Origin: Gammaproteobacteria bacterium | GTDB taxonomy: Bacteria; Pseudomonadota; Gammaproteobacteria; Eutrophobiales; Eutrophobiaceae | NCBI GenBank assembly: GCA_022826885.1 | Contig: JAJDUB010000081.1 | Coordinates: 1 to 34,033 of the forward strand | Direction of reading: 5' to 3' | Length of the DNA: 34,033 nucleotides | Shown: positions 24,392-32,922 of the stretch, one piece after another | Numbering within the stretch: the first letter of the stretch is position 1 | How the letters are laid out: every line of letters begins with the position of its first letter | Position numbers and translations under genes: made by a program | The notes under the pieces: generated by a model | What the model saw: the letters and a program-made list of their open reading frames with translations, nothing else | Databases searched by the model: none | What the model was told of the DNA's origin: nothing

Positions 24392-27133
24392 ATGCCAAAA
24401 AAATTATTGACCCTGGTTGATGGTTCCTATTACCTGTTCCGTGCCTACCATGCCATGCCGGGCCTCACGAACGCGCGGAAAGAGCCGACCGGGGCCATAT
24501 TCGGCGTTATAAACATGCTGCGTAAACTGCTCAAGGAAGAGCAGCCGGATTATTTTGCGGTTGTGTTCGATGCCAAGGGAAAGAGTTTTCGCAACGACCT
24601 GTATCCTGAGTACAAGGCCAACCGTCCTCCTGCCCCGCCCGACCTGGTGGCCCAGATAGAACCCCTGCATGAAATTATCCGGGCCCTGGGCGTTCCATTG
24701 CTGCTCATCGACAACGTGGAAGCGGATGACGTGATCGCCACCCTGGCGGCCCGGGCGTCGGGCGCAGGATTGCGCACACTGGTATCCACCGGCGATAAAG
24801 ACCTGGCGCAGATCGTCAATGACGATATTCACCTGATCAATACCATGAACAATACCCGCTTTGACAGGGACGGCGTGATCGAAAAGTATGGGGTGCCGCC
24901 GGAACGTATCGTCGATTACCTGGCGTTGATCGGCGACACATCGGACAACGTGCCGGGGATTCCCAAGGTGGGCCCCAAGACCGCAGTCAAGTGGCTGGCG
25001 CAGCACGGCAGCCTGGACCGGATCGTGGCCAATGCGGACAGCTTTCCCGGCAAGGTCGGGGAATACCTGCGTGAGAACCTGGGTCAGATCCCGTTGAGCA
25101 AGGAACTCGTCACCCTGAAAACCGACCTGGACTTGCCGGTCGGGCCGGAGCGGCTGCTGATCGCCGACCAGGATAAGGTCGCGCTGAGGGAACACTACCG
25201 GCGCTGGGGTTTCCGCAGTTGGCTACCGGACGTAAACGGCGCCGCGCGCGCGCCGCCTGAAGCGCCCGCGCCGGAACCGGAAGCACCCTCCGGTTTACAG
25301 GCCCAGGAAGAAGTTGACACGCCGGAGGAAAACTATGAAACGGTTTTGACGGTCGAACACCTGGAACGCTGGATCGACAAGCTGGCCGGGGCGGACATTT
25401 TTGCCTTCGATACGGAAACCACCAGCCTGGATTATATGCGCGCGGAACTGGTGGGCCTGTCGTTTTCCGTGCGGCCCGGCGAAGCAGCCTATGTGCCCGT
25501 TGCCCATAATTATGACGGGGCGCCGAAGCAGATCTCGCGCCGCAAGGTGCTGGAGAAACTGCGCCCGCTGCTGGAATCGGAGAAACCGCTGGTTGTCGGC
25601 CAGAACCTGAAGTACGACCGCAACGTGCTGGCCAACTACCGGATTGGGCTGAACGGCATAGCCCATGATTCCATGCTGCAATCCTACGTGCTGGACAGCG
25701 TGGGCACCCGCCATGACATGGCCAGCCTGGCAAGGAAATACCTGGATAAAACCGTCACCAACTATGAAGACGTGGCCGGGAAGGGCGCCAAACAGGTTTC
25801 CTTCAACCAGGTTCCCGTAGAGCAGGCGTCTGCCTACGCGGCGGAGGACGCGGACATCACCCTGCGCCTGCACCGGACTCTCTGGCCGAAACTGGCAGCG
25901 GAGCCGGGGTTGCGGGAACTGTATACGCGTATCGAGATGCCCCTGCTTAATGTCATCGCGCGCATGGAGCGCAACGGAGTCCTGATCGACAAGGAAATGC
26001 TGAACCGGCAAAGCGAGGAGTTGCAAGAGCAGATGCAGGAAACGGAACAACAGGCGCACCGATTGGCGGGCCAGCCGTTCAATATCGGCTCTCCCAAGCA
26101 GATTTCGGAAATCCTCTACGATAAATTGCAGTTGCCGGTGCTGGCCAAAACCCCTACGGGACAGCCTTCGACCGCTGAATCCGTGTTGCAGGAACTGGCC
26201 GCGGAACACGAATTGCCGGCATTGATCCTGAAACACAGGGAGTTCAGCAAGCTGAAATCCACCTACACGGATCGCCTGCCCGAGCAGGTCAACCCGGCCA
26301 GCGGGCGTGTCCACACCTCCTACCACCAGGCCGTAGCTGCGACGGGCAGGTTATCCTCATCGGATCCCAACCTGCAAAACATACCGATACGCACCGAGGA
26401 AGGCAGGAAAATACGCCGGGCATTCATTGCTGCGTCTGGAAACGTGTTGCTGGCCGCAGACTATTCCCAGATTGAACTGCGGATCATGGCGCATCTCTCC
26501 GGTGACTCTGCCCTGCTGGCCGCGTTCGCCGCGGGCAGCGATATTCACCGGGCCACCGCGGCCGAGGTCTTCGGGGTAAACATGGCCGGAGTCAGCCCGG
26601 AACAACGCAGGGCGGCCAAGGCCATCAACTTCGGTCTGATTTACGGCATGTCGGCATTCGGCCTGGCCAGGCAACTGGGAATAGACAGGGGTTCGGCGCG
26701 GCGCTACGTGGATAAGTATTTTGAACGGTATCCCGGGGTAAAGGAATACATGGACACGACCCGCATCCGGGCCAGGGAGGCCGGTTACGTGGAAACCGTC
26801 TTCAAACGGCGCCTGTACCTGCCCGATATCGCGGCCCGCAACGCCGCCAGGCGCCAATACGCGGAGCGCACCGCCATCAATGCGCCGATGCAGGGAACGG
26901 CAGCCGATATCATCAAACGGGCGATGATCGAAATTGATAAAAAACTGTTGCGTTCCGGAAAAAATATCAGGATGATCATGCAGGTTCATGATGAACTGGT
27001 ATTTGAGGTTGCAGAATCAGAGGTGGTTGAATATACACAGGAAATTCGCAGCCTGATGTCGGGCGCGGCCGGGTTGAGCGTGCCCTTGATCGTTGACATC
27101 GGTACGGGCGCCAACTGGGACGAAGCGCATTAG
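24392..27133 (+). CDS. polA: DNA polymerase I
   Basis: PolA removes RNA primers and fills gaps in replication and repair. The 913-residue protein has all three domains: 5'-3' exonuclease (about 1-290; LVDGSYYLFRAYHAMPGL, EADDVIATLA, GDTSDNVPGIPKVGPKTA), 3'-5' proofreading exonuclease (about 310-500; AFDTETTSLD, DSMLQSYVLDS, YAAEDADITLRL, so proofreading looks active) and polymerase with motif A (LLAADYSQIELRIMAHLSG), motif B (RRAAKAINFGLIYGMSAFG) and motif C (QVHDELVFEV). A Pro/Glu/Ala-rich linker sits near residues 285-310. The TAG stop overlaps the left end of a long inverted repeat. Confidence 0.97.
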   Translation: MPKKLLTLVDGSYYLFRAYHAMPGLTNARKEPTGAIFGVINMLRKLLKEEQPDYFAVVFDAKGKSFRNDLYPEYKANRPPAPPDLVAQIEPLHEIIRALGVPLLLIDNVEADDVIATLAARASGAGLRTLVSTGDKDLAQIVNDDIHLINTMNNTRFDRDGVIEKYGVPPERIVDYLALIGDTSDNVPGIPKVGPKTAVKWLAQHGSLDRIVANADSFPGKVGEYLRENLGQIPLSKELVTLKTDLDLPVGPERLLIADQDKVALREHYRRWGFRSWLPDVNGAARAPPEAPAPEPEAPSGLQAQEEVDTPEENYETVLTVEHLERWIDKLAGADIFAFDTETTSLDYMRAELVGLSFSVRPGEAAYVPVAHNYDGAPKQISRRKVLEKLRPLLESEKPLVVGQNLKYDRNVLANYRIGLNGIAHDSMLQSYVLDSVGTRHDMASLARKYLDKTVTNYEDVAGKGAKQVSFNQVPVEQASAYAAEDADITLRLHRTLWPKLAAEPGLRELYTRIEMPLLNVIARMERNGVLIDKEMLNRQSEELQEQMQETEQQAHRLAGQPFNIGSPKQISEILYDKLQLPVLAKTPTGQPSTAESVLQELAAEHELPALILKHREFSKLKSTYTDRLPEQVNPASGRVHTSYHQAVAATGRLSSSDPNLQNIPIRTEEGRKIRRAFIAASGNVLLAADYSQIELRIMAHLSGDSALLAAFAAGSDIHRATAAEVFGVNMAGVSPEQRRAAKAINFGLIYGMSAFGLARQLGIDRGSARRYVDKYFERYPGVKEYMDTTRIRAREAGYVETVFKRRLYLPDIAARNAARRQYAERTAINAPMQGTAADIIKRAMIEIDKKLLRSGKNIRMIMQVHDELVFEVAESEVVEYTQEIRSLMSGAAGLSVPLIVDIGTGANWDEAH

Positions 27134-27291
27134 TACTCTTTCAACCTGATATTGCCATGTTCAGAGCCACACAGCGGCGCCAATACGGCGTTGCAGCCCT
27201 TGGCAAGGACGCGCCATTCCCGGCGGGCTGCGCCTTGTCTTGACGCCGCTGTGTGGCTCTGAACATGGCAATATCAGGTTGAAAGAGTACT
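27132..27291. repeat. 160-bp element with perfect 48-bp inverted arms (MITE-like)
   Basis: The left arm 27132-27179 and right arm 27244-27291 are exact reverse complements over 48 bases; the 64-base centre is partly self-complementary (GCAGCCC near 27194 against GGGCTGC near 27225). The outer hexamer AGTACT is itself palindromic and may be a target duplication, leaving CTTTCAACC/GGTTGAAAG as ends. The element starts within the polA stop codon without changing it. No coding sequence is inside. Transcribed, it would fold into a very stable hairpin and could end polA transcription. The family is not one I can name. Confidence 0.85.
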
Positions 27292-27299
27292 GAAAGATG

Positions 27300-27393
27300 G
27301 CCGGTAACTTTTCCGGCATTGTTGTAATACTGTGCTAACATTAACTACAAATGTGTTCGTTTCTTACATGTATCTCCCTGGTTCTTCTCCAGG
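27300..27393 (+). other. Leader region before hisA with two small hairpins
   Basis: Two short stem-loops lie between the inverted-repeat element and hisA: GCCGG/CCGGC (27300-27317, 8-base loop) and CCTGG/CCAGG (27377-27393, 7-base loop). Neither is followed by a strong T-run. A 19-codon frame at 27351-27410 has no His run, so a classical his leader peptide is not seen. From 27394 to hisA nothing further is recognised. Confidence 0.3.
27322..27351 (+). promoter_or_regulatory. Weak candidate promoter for the hisA operon
   Basis: TTGTAA, 18 bases, TACAAA: four of six matches in each hexamer. It is placed correctly to transcribe hisA, with a leader of about 75 bases. Confidence 0.25.
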
Positions 27394-27434
27394 ATAATCG
27401 GGGTATCTGATTTTTATAAATCCGGAAACGCGCC

Positions 27435-28193
27435 ATGCTGTTAATTCCCGCGATTGATATAAAGAACGGCAAATGTGTCCGTTTGCGCCAGGGAGATATG
27501 GGCGAAGAAACCATTTACAACAACGACCCGGTCGCGATGGCGACAAAATGGGTCGAGACCGGGGCAAAAAGGCTGCACATCATCGATCTTGACGGAGCGG
27601 TTTCCGGGCGCCCCGTGAATGCCGATATTATCCACGACATAGCCGAAGAGCATCCCGACATTGAAATTCAGGCCGGCGGGGGGATTCGGGATGAAGACAC
27701 GATCCAGACCTACCTGGACGTAGGGGTCAACTACGTAATTATCGGGACCCGCGCGGTGACGACACCCCACTTTGTTTCCGACATCTGCCTGGAGTTTCCG
27801 GGGCATGTTATTGTCGGCCTGGACGCAAAAAACGGCAAGCTGGCCACGAACGGCTGGTCCAAACTGTCCCATCACGACGTCATCGATATCGCCCAGCGCT
27901 TCGAACAGGACGGGGTATCCGCCATCATTTTCACCGACATCGGCCGTGACGGGATGATGAGCAGGGTTAATATAGAGACCAGCGTGCAGCTCGCAAGATC
28001 AGTGACGATTCCGGTCATAGCCTCCGGCGGGATAAAAGACCTGGAGGATATCAAAGCCTTGTGTTCGGTTGCCGCCGAAGGCATCGCGGGAGCGATCACC
28101 GGGCGCGCTATCTACGAGGGCAGTCTCGATCTGAAACAAGCCCTTGACCTGGTCGATGAACTTTGCCGGATCCAGGACTCTGATGGCGCCTGA
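27435..28193 (+). CDS. hisA: Phosphoribosylformimino-AICAR-phosphate (ProFAR) isomerase HisA
   Basis: HisA performs the Amadori isomerisation of ProFAR to PRFAR in histidine synthesis. The 252-residue TIM barrel has the catalytic aspartates Asp8 (PAIDIKNGK) and Asp130 (GLDAKNGK) and the phosphate-binding loops [13 protein letters not shown] and ASGGIKD. It opens the run hisA-hisF-hisI-hisE. The genes that normally precede it (hisB, hisH) are not present; polA and an inverted-repeat element are there instead. Confidence 0.96.
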   Translation: MLLIPAIDIKNGKCVRLRQGDMGEETIYNNDPVAMATKWVETGAKRLHIIDLDGAVSGRPVNADIIHDIAEEHPDIEIQAGGGIRDEDTIQTYLDVGVNYVIIGTRAVTTPHFVSDICLEFPGHVIVGLDAKNGKLATNGWSKLSHHDVIDIAQRFEQDGVSAIIFTDIGRDGMMSRVNIETSVQLARSVTIPVIASGGIKDLEDIKALCSVAAEGIAGAITGRAIYEGSLDLKQALDLVDELCRIQDSDGA

Positions 28194-28264
28194 TTCGGCG
28201 CGGTAGGTCGGGTGGCCCGGTCCCGATCGGCACTCCGGATAGACATGCCCTTTTTTGAATAGTC

Positions 28265-29038
28265 ATGGGACTGGCAAAACGTATCATTCCCTGCCTGGAT
28301 GTGGACGCCGGCCGCGTCGTCAAGGGGGTCAGGTTCGTCGATATCAGGGATGCGGGCGATCCGCTGGAAGTAGCGCGTTGTTATGACGAGCAGGGAGCCG
28401 ACGAACTGGCATTCCTCGATATTACGGCCAGCAACGAGGAAAGGGATACCATGTTGCACGTGGTGGAGGCGGTCGCCGGAGAGGTTTTCATTCCACTCAC
28501 CGTGGGAGGCGGCATCCGCACGCTGGATGACATTCGCCGCCTGTTGAATGCGGGTGCGGACAAGATCAGTATCAATACCGCGGCAGTAAATAACCCTGAG
28601 CTTGTCAGGGAGGCCACTCGGGAATTCGGCTCACAGTGTATTGTGGTGGCGATTGATGCAAAGCAGGCCGGCGCTAACGGCGCACGGCCAAAATGGCAGG
28701 TTTTTACCCATGGCGGGCGCCGTGAAACGGGAATAGACGCCGTAGCCTGGGCGGAAAAAATGACCGGTTACGGCGCCGGGGAAATTCTCCTGACCAGCAT
28801 GGACAGGGACGGCACCAGGGACGGTTTTGACCTGTCCCTGACGCGCGCGGTCAGCACTGCCGTCAGTATTCCCGTGATAGCTTCCGGTGGCGTCGGGAAC
28901 CTGCAGCACCTGGTGGAGGGCGTTATCGAGGGAAAGGCCGATGCAGTGCTGGCGGCCAGCATTTTCCATTTCGGTGAATATACGGTGAGGCAGGCAAAAC
29001 AGAAGATGGCGCAACACGGTATCGAGGTAAGGAGTTAA
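28265..29038 (+). CDS. hisF: Imidazole glycerol phosphate synthase cyclase subunit HisF
   Basis: HisF is the cyclase half of IGP synthase, joining PRFAR with ammonia supplied by HisH to give IGP and AICAR. The 257-residue TIM barrel has Asp12 (IPCLDVD) and Asp131 (VAIDAK) as catalytic acids, and the LTVGGGIR and ASGGVGN phosphate loops. A 71-base gap separates it from hisA; the gap holds a weak GGCA/TGCC stem followed by six T (near 28228-28256) and no clear Shine-Dalgarno. hisH must lie elsewhere. Confidence 0.96.
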   Translation: MGLAKRIIPCLDVDAGRVVKGVRFVDIRDAGDPLEVARCYDEQGADELAFLDITASNEERDTMLHVVEAVAGEVFIPLTVGGGIRTLDDIRRLLNAGADKISINTAAVNNPELVREATREFGSQCIVVAIDAKQAGANGARPKWQVFTHGGRRETGIDAVAWAEKMTGYGAGEILLTSMDRDGTRDGFDLSLTRAVSTAVSIPVIASGGVGNLQHLVEGVIEGKADAVLAASIFHFGEYTVRQAKQKMAQHGIEVRS

Positions 29039-29041
29039 TCC

Positions 29042-29443
29042 ATGTCGGCTATGAATGAACCGGGTTGGCTGGAGCAGGTTAACTGGCACGCGGACGGCCT
29101 GCTTCCGGTGATCACCCAGGACCATACCACCGGACGGGTCCTGATGCTTGCCTGGATGAACCGCGAAGCCCTGGGACTCACCTGCGCAGAAGGCCGCGCG
29201 GTATATTGGTCCAGGTCGAGGAACAGCCTGTGGCGCAAGGGAGAACAATCAGGCTTCGAGCAGCGGATCAGGGAAATCCGGCTGGACTGCGACCGGGACA
29301 CGCTGCTGCTGCGGGTCGATCAGCAAGGAGGAATTGCCTGCCACACCGGCCGGGAAAGCTGCTTTTTCCTGCGCAAGACCGAGGCGGGCTGGGAGGAAGC
29401 CGATCCGGTCATTAAGGACCCGGAGGCAATCTATAACAAGTAA
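29042..29443 (+). CDS. hisI: Phosphoribosyl-AMP cyclohydrolase HisI
   Basis: HisI opens the purine ring of phosphoribosyl-AMP, step three of histidine synthesis, using zinc. The 133-residue protein shows the metal sites in LDCDRD (Asp82, Cys83, Asp84, Asp86), ACHTG (Cys100) and ESCFF (Cys107). It is a single-domain enzyme; the pyrophosphohydrolase (hisE) is a separate downstream gene, as in Pseudomonas and unlike the fused E. coli protein. Confidence 0.95.
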   Translation: MSAMNEPGWLEQVNWHADGLLPVITQDHTTGRVLMLAWMNREALGLTCAEGRAVYWSRSRNSLWRKGEQSGFEQRIREIRLDCDRDTLLLRVDQQGGIACHTGRESCFFLRKTEAGWEEADPVIKDPEAIYNK

Positions 29444-29458
29444 TGGGGAGTACGTTAA

Positions 29459-29770
29459 ATGAATATAATAAATGAGCTCGCTGATGTGCTGATAGACCGG
29501 AAAGGAGCAGACCCGGATTCTTCCTATGTCGCTTCCCTGTATGCGAAGGGAAGAGCCGGTATCCTGGAAAAAATAGAAGAGGAATCATGGGAACTGGTTG
29601 AAGCGGCAACAGCCGGCGAATCACGCGAAGTCATACACGAAACTGCCGATTTATGGTTTCACACCCTGGTTCTGTTGTCCCACCTGAATGTCCATCCTGC
29701 CGAAGTTCTCTCTGAAATGGAAAGACGTTTCGGCGTGTCCGGCCATGACGAAAAGGCAGGCAGAGAGTGA
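29459..29770 (+). CDS. hisE: Phosphoribosyl-ATP pyrophosphohydrolase HisE
   Basis: HisE removes pyrophosphate from phosphoribosyl-ATP, step two of histidine synthesis. The 103-residue all-alpha MazG-like protein has the acidic metal site in [14 protein letters not shown] and [14 protein letters not shown]. It lies 15 bases after hisI and before tatA, the arrangement known in pseudomonads. Confidence 0.93.
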   Translation: MNIINELADVLIDRKGADPDSSYVASLYAKGRAGILEKIEEESWELVEAATAGESREVIHETADLWFHTLVLLSHLNVHPAEVLSEMERRFGVSGHDEKAGRE

Positions 29771-29827
29771 ATGGGCCCAAATATGTGTCATAATTAACCT
29801 TGGTATATATTCTGCTGGAGATGAACT

Positions 29828-30052
29828 ATGAGTTTTGGTATCTGGGAACTGGGGATCATTATGGTAATCGTCGCCCTGTTGTTTGGAACCAAAAAGCTGG
29901 GCAGTATCGGCGGCGACCTGGGCAATGCAATCAAAGGCTTCCGCAATGCGATAAAAGACGATGATCCCGACAGTGGAAAAGAATCTTCAGGCGGCAAGGT
30001 CATTGAAGGCGAGGTAGAGGACGGCCAGAAAGGAAAGCCGGCCGAATCCTGA
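29828..30052 (+). CDS. tatA: Twin-arginine translocase subunit TatA
   Basis: This 74-residue protein has the N-terminal membrane helix (IWELGIIMVIVALLFG), the hinge GTKKLGSIGGDLG and an amphipathic helix ending in GNAIKGFRNAIKDD, followed by a charged tail. TatA oligomers form the transient path for folded Tat substrates. GGAG lies seven bases before the ATG. The 57-base gap after hisE is AT-rich (TATATT at 29806-29811) and might hold a promoter. Confidence 0.94.
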   Translation: MSFGIWELGIIMVIVALLFGTKKLGSIGGDLGNAIKGFRNAIKDDDPDSGKESSGGKVIEGEVEDGQKGKPAES

Positions 30053-30070
30053 CAGCGCGTCTGATGTTCC

Positions 30071-30337
30071 ATGTTTGACATCGGTTTCTGGGAGCTGCTG
30101 GTCATTGCCGTGGTTTCGCTGCTGGTGGCCGGTCCCGAGAGGCTGCCCGGACTGGTGAGAGATGCCGGCAGGTGGGCGGCAAAACTGCGCCGTTATGTCA
30201 TGCAGGCCAAGTACGAGTTCGAACAACAGTTACGCATCGATGAGGTCAAGGATTTCAGCAAAGAGGTGGAGCGGATGGACGAACTGATGGATATCGCCCC
30301 GGACAAACACGGCAAGATCAAGGCAACCGACGATTGA
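30071..30337 (+). CDS. tatB: Twin-arginine translocase subunit TatB
   Basis: This 88-residue TatB has the membrane helix MFDIGFWELLVIAVVSLLVAGPERLPGL with the conserved Glu8 and the GPERLP hinge, and an amphipathic helix with a short acidic tail. TatB with TatC recognises twin-arginine signals. It is much shorter than E. coli TatB (171 residues), lacking most of the variable tail, which is common. It overlaps the tatC region (tatC ATG lies 5 bases after its stop). Confidence 0.93.
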   Translation: MFDIGFWELLVIAVVSLLVAGPERLPGLVRDAGRWAAKLRRYVMQAKYEFEQQLRIDEVKDFSKEVERMDELMDIAPDKHGKIKATDD

Positions 30338-30342
30338 AACCC

Positions 30343-31122
30343 ATGGCGGACGATTCTCCCCGTCCCGATACCGATACGGAACAGCCGCTCATCGCTCACC
30401 TTGCCGAACTGCGTAACAGGCTGTTGCGCTGCCTGGCCTGTGTGTTTGTCATTTTCCTCGGCCTCAGCCTATTCGCCAACGACATTTACGCGCTGATAGC
30501 CGGCCCGCTGCTGGCGCAACTGCCTGATGAGAGCAGCATGATTGCCACAGAAGTGGCATCGCCTTTCCTGGTGCCGTTCAAACTCACCTTCTTTGCCGCC
30601 GTGTTCGTGTCCGTACCGTACCTGCTGTACCAGGCCTGGGCGTTTGTCGCGCCGGGACTGTATCAAAATGAACGGCGCCTGGTATTGCCGCTGCTATCGA
30701 GCAGCGTGCTGCTGTTCTACCTGGGTTGCGCTTTCGCTTTCTTTATCGTGTTCCCCCTGCTGTTTGCGTTCCTGACGTCCACTGCACCGGTCGGCGTTAC
30801 CGTAATGACCGACATCGGCCATTACCTGAATTTCATCCTCAAGATGTTCTTTGCGTTCGGCGTTGCCTTTGAAGTGCCCATCGCCATTATCCTGTTCGTT
30901 TACACAGGACTTGCTTCGGTTGAATCACTGGCGAGGAAACGCGCCTATATTATCGTCGGCGCATTCACGGCCGGCATGTTGCTGACCCCGCCGGACATTA
31001 TCTCCCAGGTGTTGCTCGCAGTACCCGTATGGTTGTTGTTCGAACTGGGCCTGATCCTGGGCCGGTTTGTCAAGCGCCGGGCGGAGGATACGCCGGAAGA
31101 CAGCGCCTCGGCAACGGAATAA
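30343..31122 (+). CDS. tatC: Twin-arginine translocase subunit TatC
   Basis: This 259-residue protein with six membrane helices is the Tat receptor core. It has the signal-binding cytoplasmic N-terminus LIAHLAELRNRLLR (Glu22 corresponds to the conserved Glu of E. coli TatC), the segment FAFGVAFEVPIAI with the conserved intramembrane Glu, and the TPPDIISQ loop before helix 5. The ATG at 30343 is used; a TTG three codons earlier is an alternative. The next gene encodes a protein with a twin-arginine lipoprotein signal. Confidence 0.95.
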   Translation: MADDSPRPDTDTEQPLIAHLAELRNRLLRCLACVFVIFLGLSLFANDIYALIAGPLLAQLPDESSMIATEVASPFLVPFKLTFFAAVFVSVPYLLYQAWAFVAPGLYQNERRLVLPLLSSSVLLFYLGCAFAFFIVFPLLFAFLTSTAPVGVTVMTDIGHYLNFILKMFFAFGVAFEVPIAIILFVYTGLASVESLARKRAYIIVGAFTAGMLLTPPDIISQVLLAVPVWLLFELGLILGRFVKRRAEDTPEDSASATE

Positions 31123-31129
31123 GTTGCAG

Positions 31130-32338
31130 GTGATTTCCCGGCGCCATTTCCTTACACTGCTGGGCGGGATGAGCATGAGTGGTTGCCTGCGGGGACCCAT
31201 GCTGTTCAATCCCTGCCTGCCCGCCCGCCTGCCGGAGTCCCTGGCGAACACCGAACTGGTGCGTCAGGCATTCGACGGCTTGCGGCCCGACTATATCCGG
31301 GACGGTCATGTACACCTGTTGGGTACCGGCGACAGCGGCAGCGGCGCCTGGATAAACCCGCAATTGCAATCCATCCGGCATCCCCTGCAATATACCCAGT
31401 TGCGGTTCTACCTGAACGCATCCTGCGCGGCAGAGGACAACGCGGACGAGAGTTTCCTGGCCCGGCTGCTGTCTCTGAGACAAGGATTTCCGCCGGAGAG
31501 CCGGTTCATGCTGCTGGCGTTCGACTACAGCTATGACGAGACAGGCCGGCGCCGTTCCGACCTGAGCGCGTTTCACACCCCCAATGAACTGGCCGCCCGC
31601 CTGTGCCGGGAATACCCCGGGGATTTTGAATGGATCGCCTCGGTACACCCCTATCGCGGAGATGCCGTCGAGGCTCTGGAGCAGGCGCGCAAGGCCGGCG
31701 CCCGGGCCGTGAAATGGCTGCCCCCCGCCATGGGCATGGACCCCGGCGCAGCGCGTTGTGACGCCTTCTACACAGCCCTGATCCGGCTGGGCCTGCCCCT
31801 GCTGGTCCACGCCGGGGATGAAAAAGCCGTACACGGCAGCGGACGCCAGGATTACGGAAACCCGCTGCTGCTGCGCCGACCCCTGGAACACGGTGTAAAA
31901 GTGATCGTGGCGCATTGCGCATCTCTGGGGCAGGGCCGCGACCTGGACAAGGGCGCGGGTGGCCCCGAGGTGAGTAATTTCAACCTGTTTGCGCGCCTGA
32001 TGAATGATCAACGCTTTGAAGGATTGCTGTTCGGCGATATCTCGGCCGTGACCCAGCGCAACAGGCGCGCGGCAGTGCTGAAAACGCTGCTGGAAACCGA
32101 TGCCTGGCACGGGCGCCTGGTAAACGGTTCGGACTATCCCCTGCCCGGCGTCGTGCCGCTGATATCACTGCGTAAGCTGCGGTCACGGGGCTTCCTGTCC
32201 GAAGCCGCGGCACAGGTGTTGAATGAAGTGCGCCGGCACAACCCCATCCTGTTTGACTTCATACTGAAACGCCTGTTACGTAGCGGCGAAAAGCGCTTCA
32301 GCCCCGGCGTTTTCGAAAGCCGGCGCGTGTATGGATAG
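31130..32338 (+). CDS. Amidohydrolase-family metal-dependent hydrolase, likely Tat-exported lipoprotein
   Basis: This 402-residue protein starts at GTG 31130 (a TTG at 31124 is also possible). The N-terminus reads SRRHFLTLLGGMSMSGC: a twin-arginine motif (SRRxFL), a short hydrophobic stretch and a Cys in a lipobox-like context (MSGC). The body fits the amidohydrolase-2 TIM barrel: GHVHL (metal His pair), Lys in AVKWLPP, His in LVHAGDE, His in VIVAHCAS and Asp in NGSDYPL, so all usual metal ligands are present. Hydrolysis or decarboxylation are both known in this superfamily; the substrate is unknown. The gene is 7 bases after tatC, suggesting co-expression with its own export machine. Confidence 0.82.
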   Translation: MISRRHFLTLLGGMSMSGCLRGPMLFNPCLPARLPESLANTELVRQAFDGLRPDYIRDGHVHLLGTGDSGSGAWINPQLQSIRHPLQYTQLRFYLNASCAAEDNADESFLARLLSLRQGFPPESRFMLLAFDYSYDETGRRRSDLSAFHTPNELAARLCREYPGDFEWIASVHPYRGDAVEALEQARKAGARAVKWLPPAMGMDPGAARCDAFYTALIRLGLPLLVHAGDEKAVHGSGRQDYGNPLLLRRPLEHGVKVIVAHCASLGQGRDLDKGAGGPEVSNFNLFARLMNDQRFEGLLFGDISAVTQRNRRAAVLKTLLETDAWHGRLVNGSDYPLPGVVPLISLRKLRSRGFLSEAAAQVLNEVRRHNPILFDFILKRLLRSGEKRFSPGVFESRRVYG

Positions 32339-32345
32339 CTCTTGA

Positions 32346-32423
32346 ATTAAATTGTCCAATCAATCACGTGTGGCCAAAATTGAAGCTGGCGACCCGTCCG
32401 TATCCTTCGACCTTCTATTGTTG
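32346..32423 (+). pseudogene. Relic of an XRE-type antitoxin gene (HTH fragment)
   Basis: Frame +, bases 32361-32420 encode QSRVAKIEAGDPSVSFDLLL, which fits the recognition-helix and following segment of XRE-family antitoxins of the HigA type. A TGA lies just upstream at 32343 and the frame then runs into the antisense of the rhodanese gene, so both ends are missing. No toxin gene is adjacent. It is likely the remains of a deleted toxin-antitoxin pair. Confidence 0.6.
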
Positions 32424-32428
32424 TTCTC

Positions 32429-32827
32429 TCAGGTCTGCTCCCACGGAAGCCCGTGGAAGCGCCAGCCGTTCACGTTGCCCCGGTGGCGGTTTTCGTCGGG
32501 GTCGCCTTCAAAGCCTTCGGCAATGTTGACCGTGTCTTTGTAGCCTTGTGCCTCCAGCAGTTGCGCTGCCAGCATGGAACGTTTACCGCTGCGGCATAAA
32601 GTCAGGACCGTGACATCCCTGCTCGCCGTTCCAAGGAGTTCGATGACCTTTTGCGAAAAATCCGGGTCGGTCTGCCAGTCCGGGAACTCCTGCAAGGGAA
32701 CGTGGACGGCGCCGACGGGGTGGCCTACGTAATCGAACTCGACCTTCGAGCGCACGTCCAGCAGGATCGCGTTCGGGTTTTCCTGGAGCATTTTCCAAGC
32801 CTGTTTGGGGTTAACTTCGGCAACCAT
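32429..32827 (-). CDS. Single-domain rhodanese-like sulfurtransferase
   Basis: This 132-residue protein is one rhodanese domain: ILLDVRSKVEFDYVGHPVGA near the N-terminus and the active-site loop CRSGKRS with catalytic Cys78. The C-terminal RGNVNGWRFHGLPW is typical of stand-alone family members. It has no signal peptide, so it is probably cytoplasmic. A persulfide on Cys78 would pass sulfur to an unknown acceptor such as thiol, cyanide or a tRNA/cofactor pathway. AGGAAG lies about nine bases before the ATG. It is convergent with the amidohydrolase gene. Confidence 0.9.
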   Translation of the reverse strand: MVAEVNPKQAWKMLQENPNAILLDVRSKVEFDYVGHPVGAVHVPLQEFPDWQTDPDFSQKVIELLGTASRDVTVLTLCRSGKRSMLAAQLLEAQGYKDTVNIAEGFEGDPDENRHRGNVNGWRFHGLPWEQT

Positions 32828-32922
32828 TTTTTGTCTTCCTCAGCAAGGGTTAAAGTTGATTTTTATCCTTAATCATAGCATTGATGGATACCGGACGTGC
32901 CGGAATCCCGGCGGGAAGACTG

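Noticed and set aside
27351..27410. A 19-codon frame before hisA as a possible histidine leader peptide
   Set aside because: It contains no run of His codons and no Shine-Dalgarno, so attenuation of the enteric type is not supported.
28228..28256. GGCA/TGCC stem with six T between hisA and hisF as a terminator
   Set aside because: Only four pairs with a 13-base loop; hisA and hisF are normally co-transcribed.
31070..32110. A 346-codon minus-strand frame opposite the amidohydrolase, and a similar one opposite polA (25295-26326)
   Set aside because: Both have antisense composition, no motifs, and overlap genes with complete active sites.
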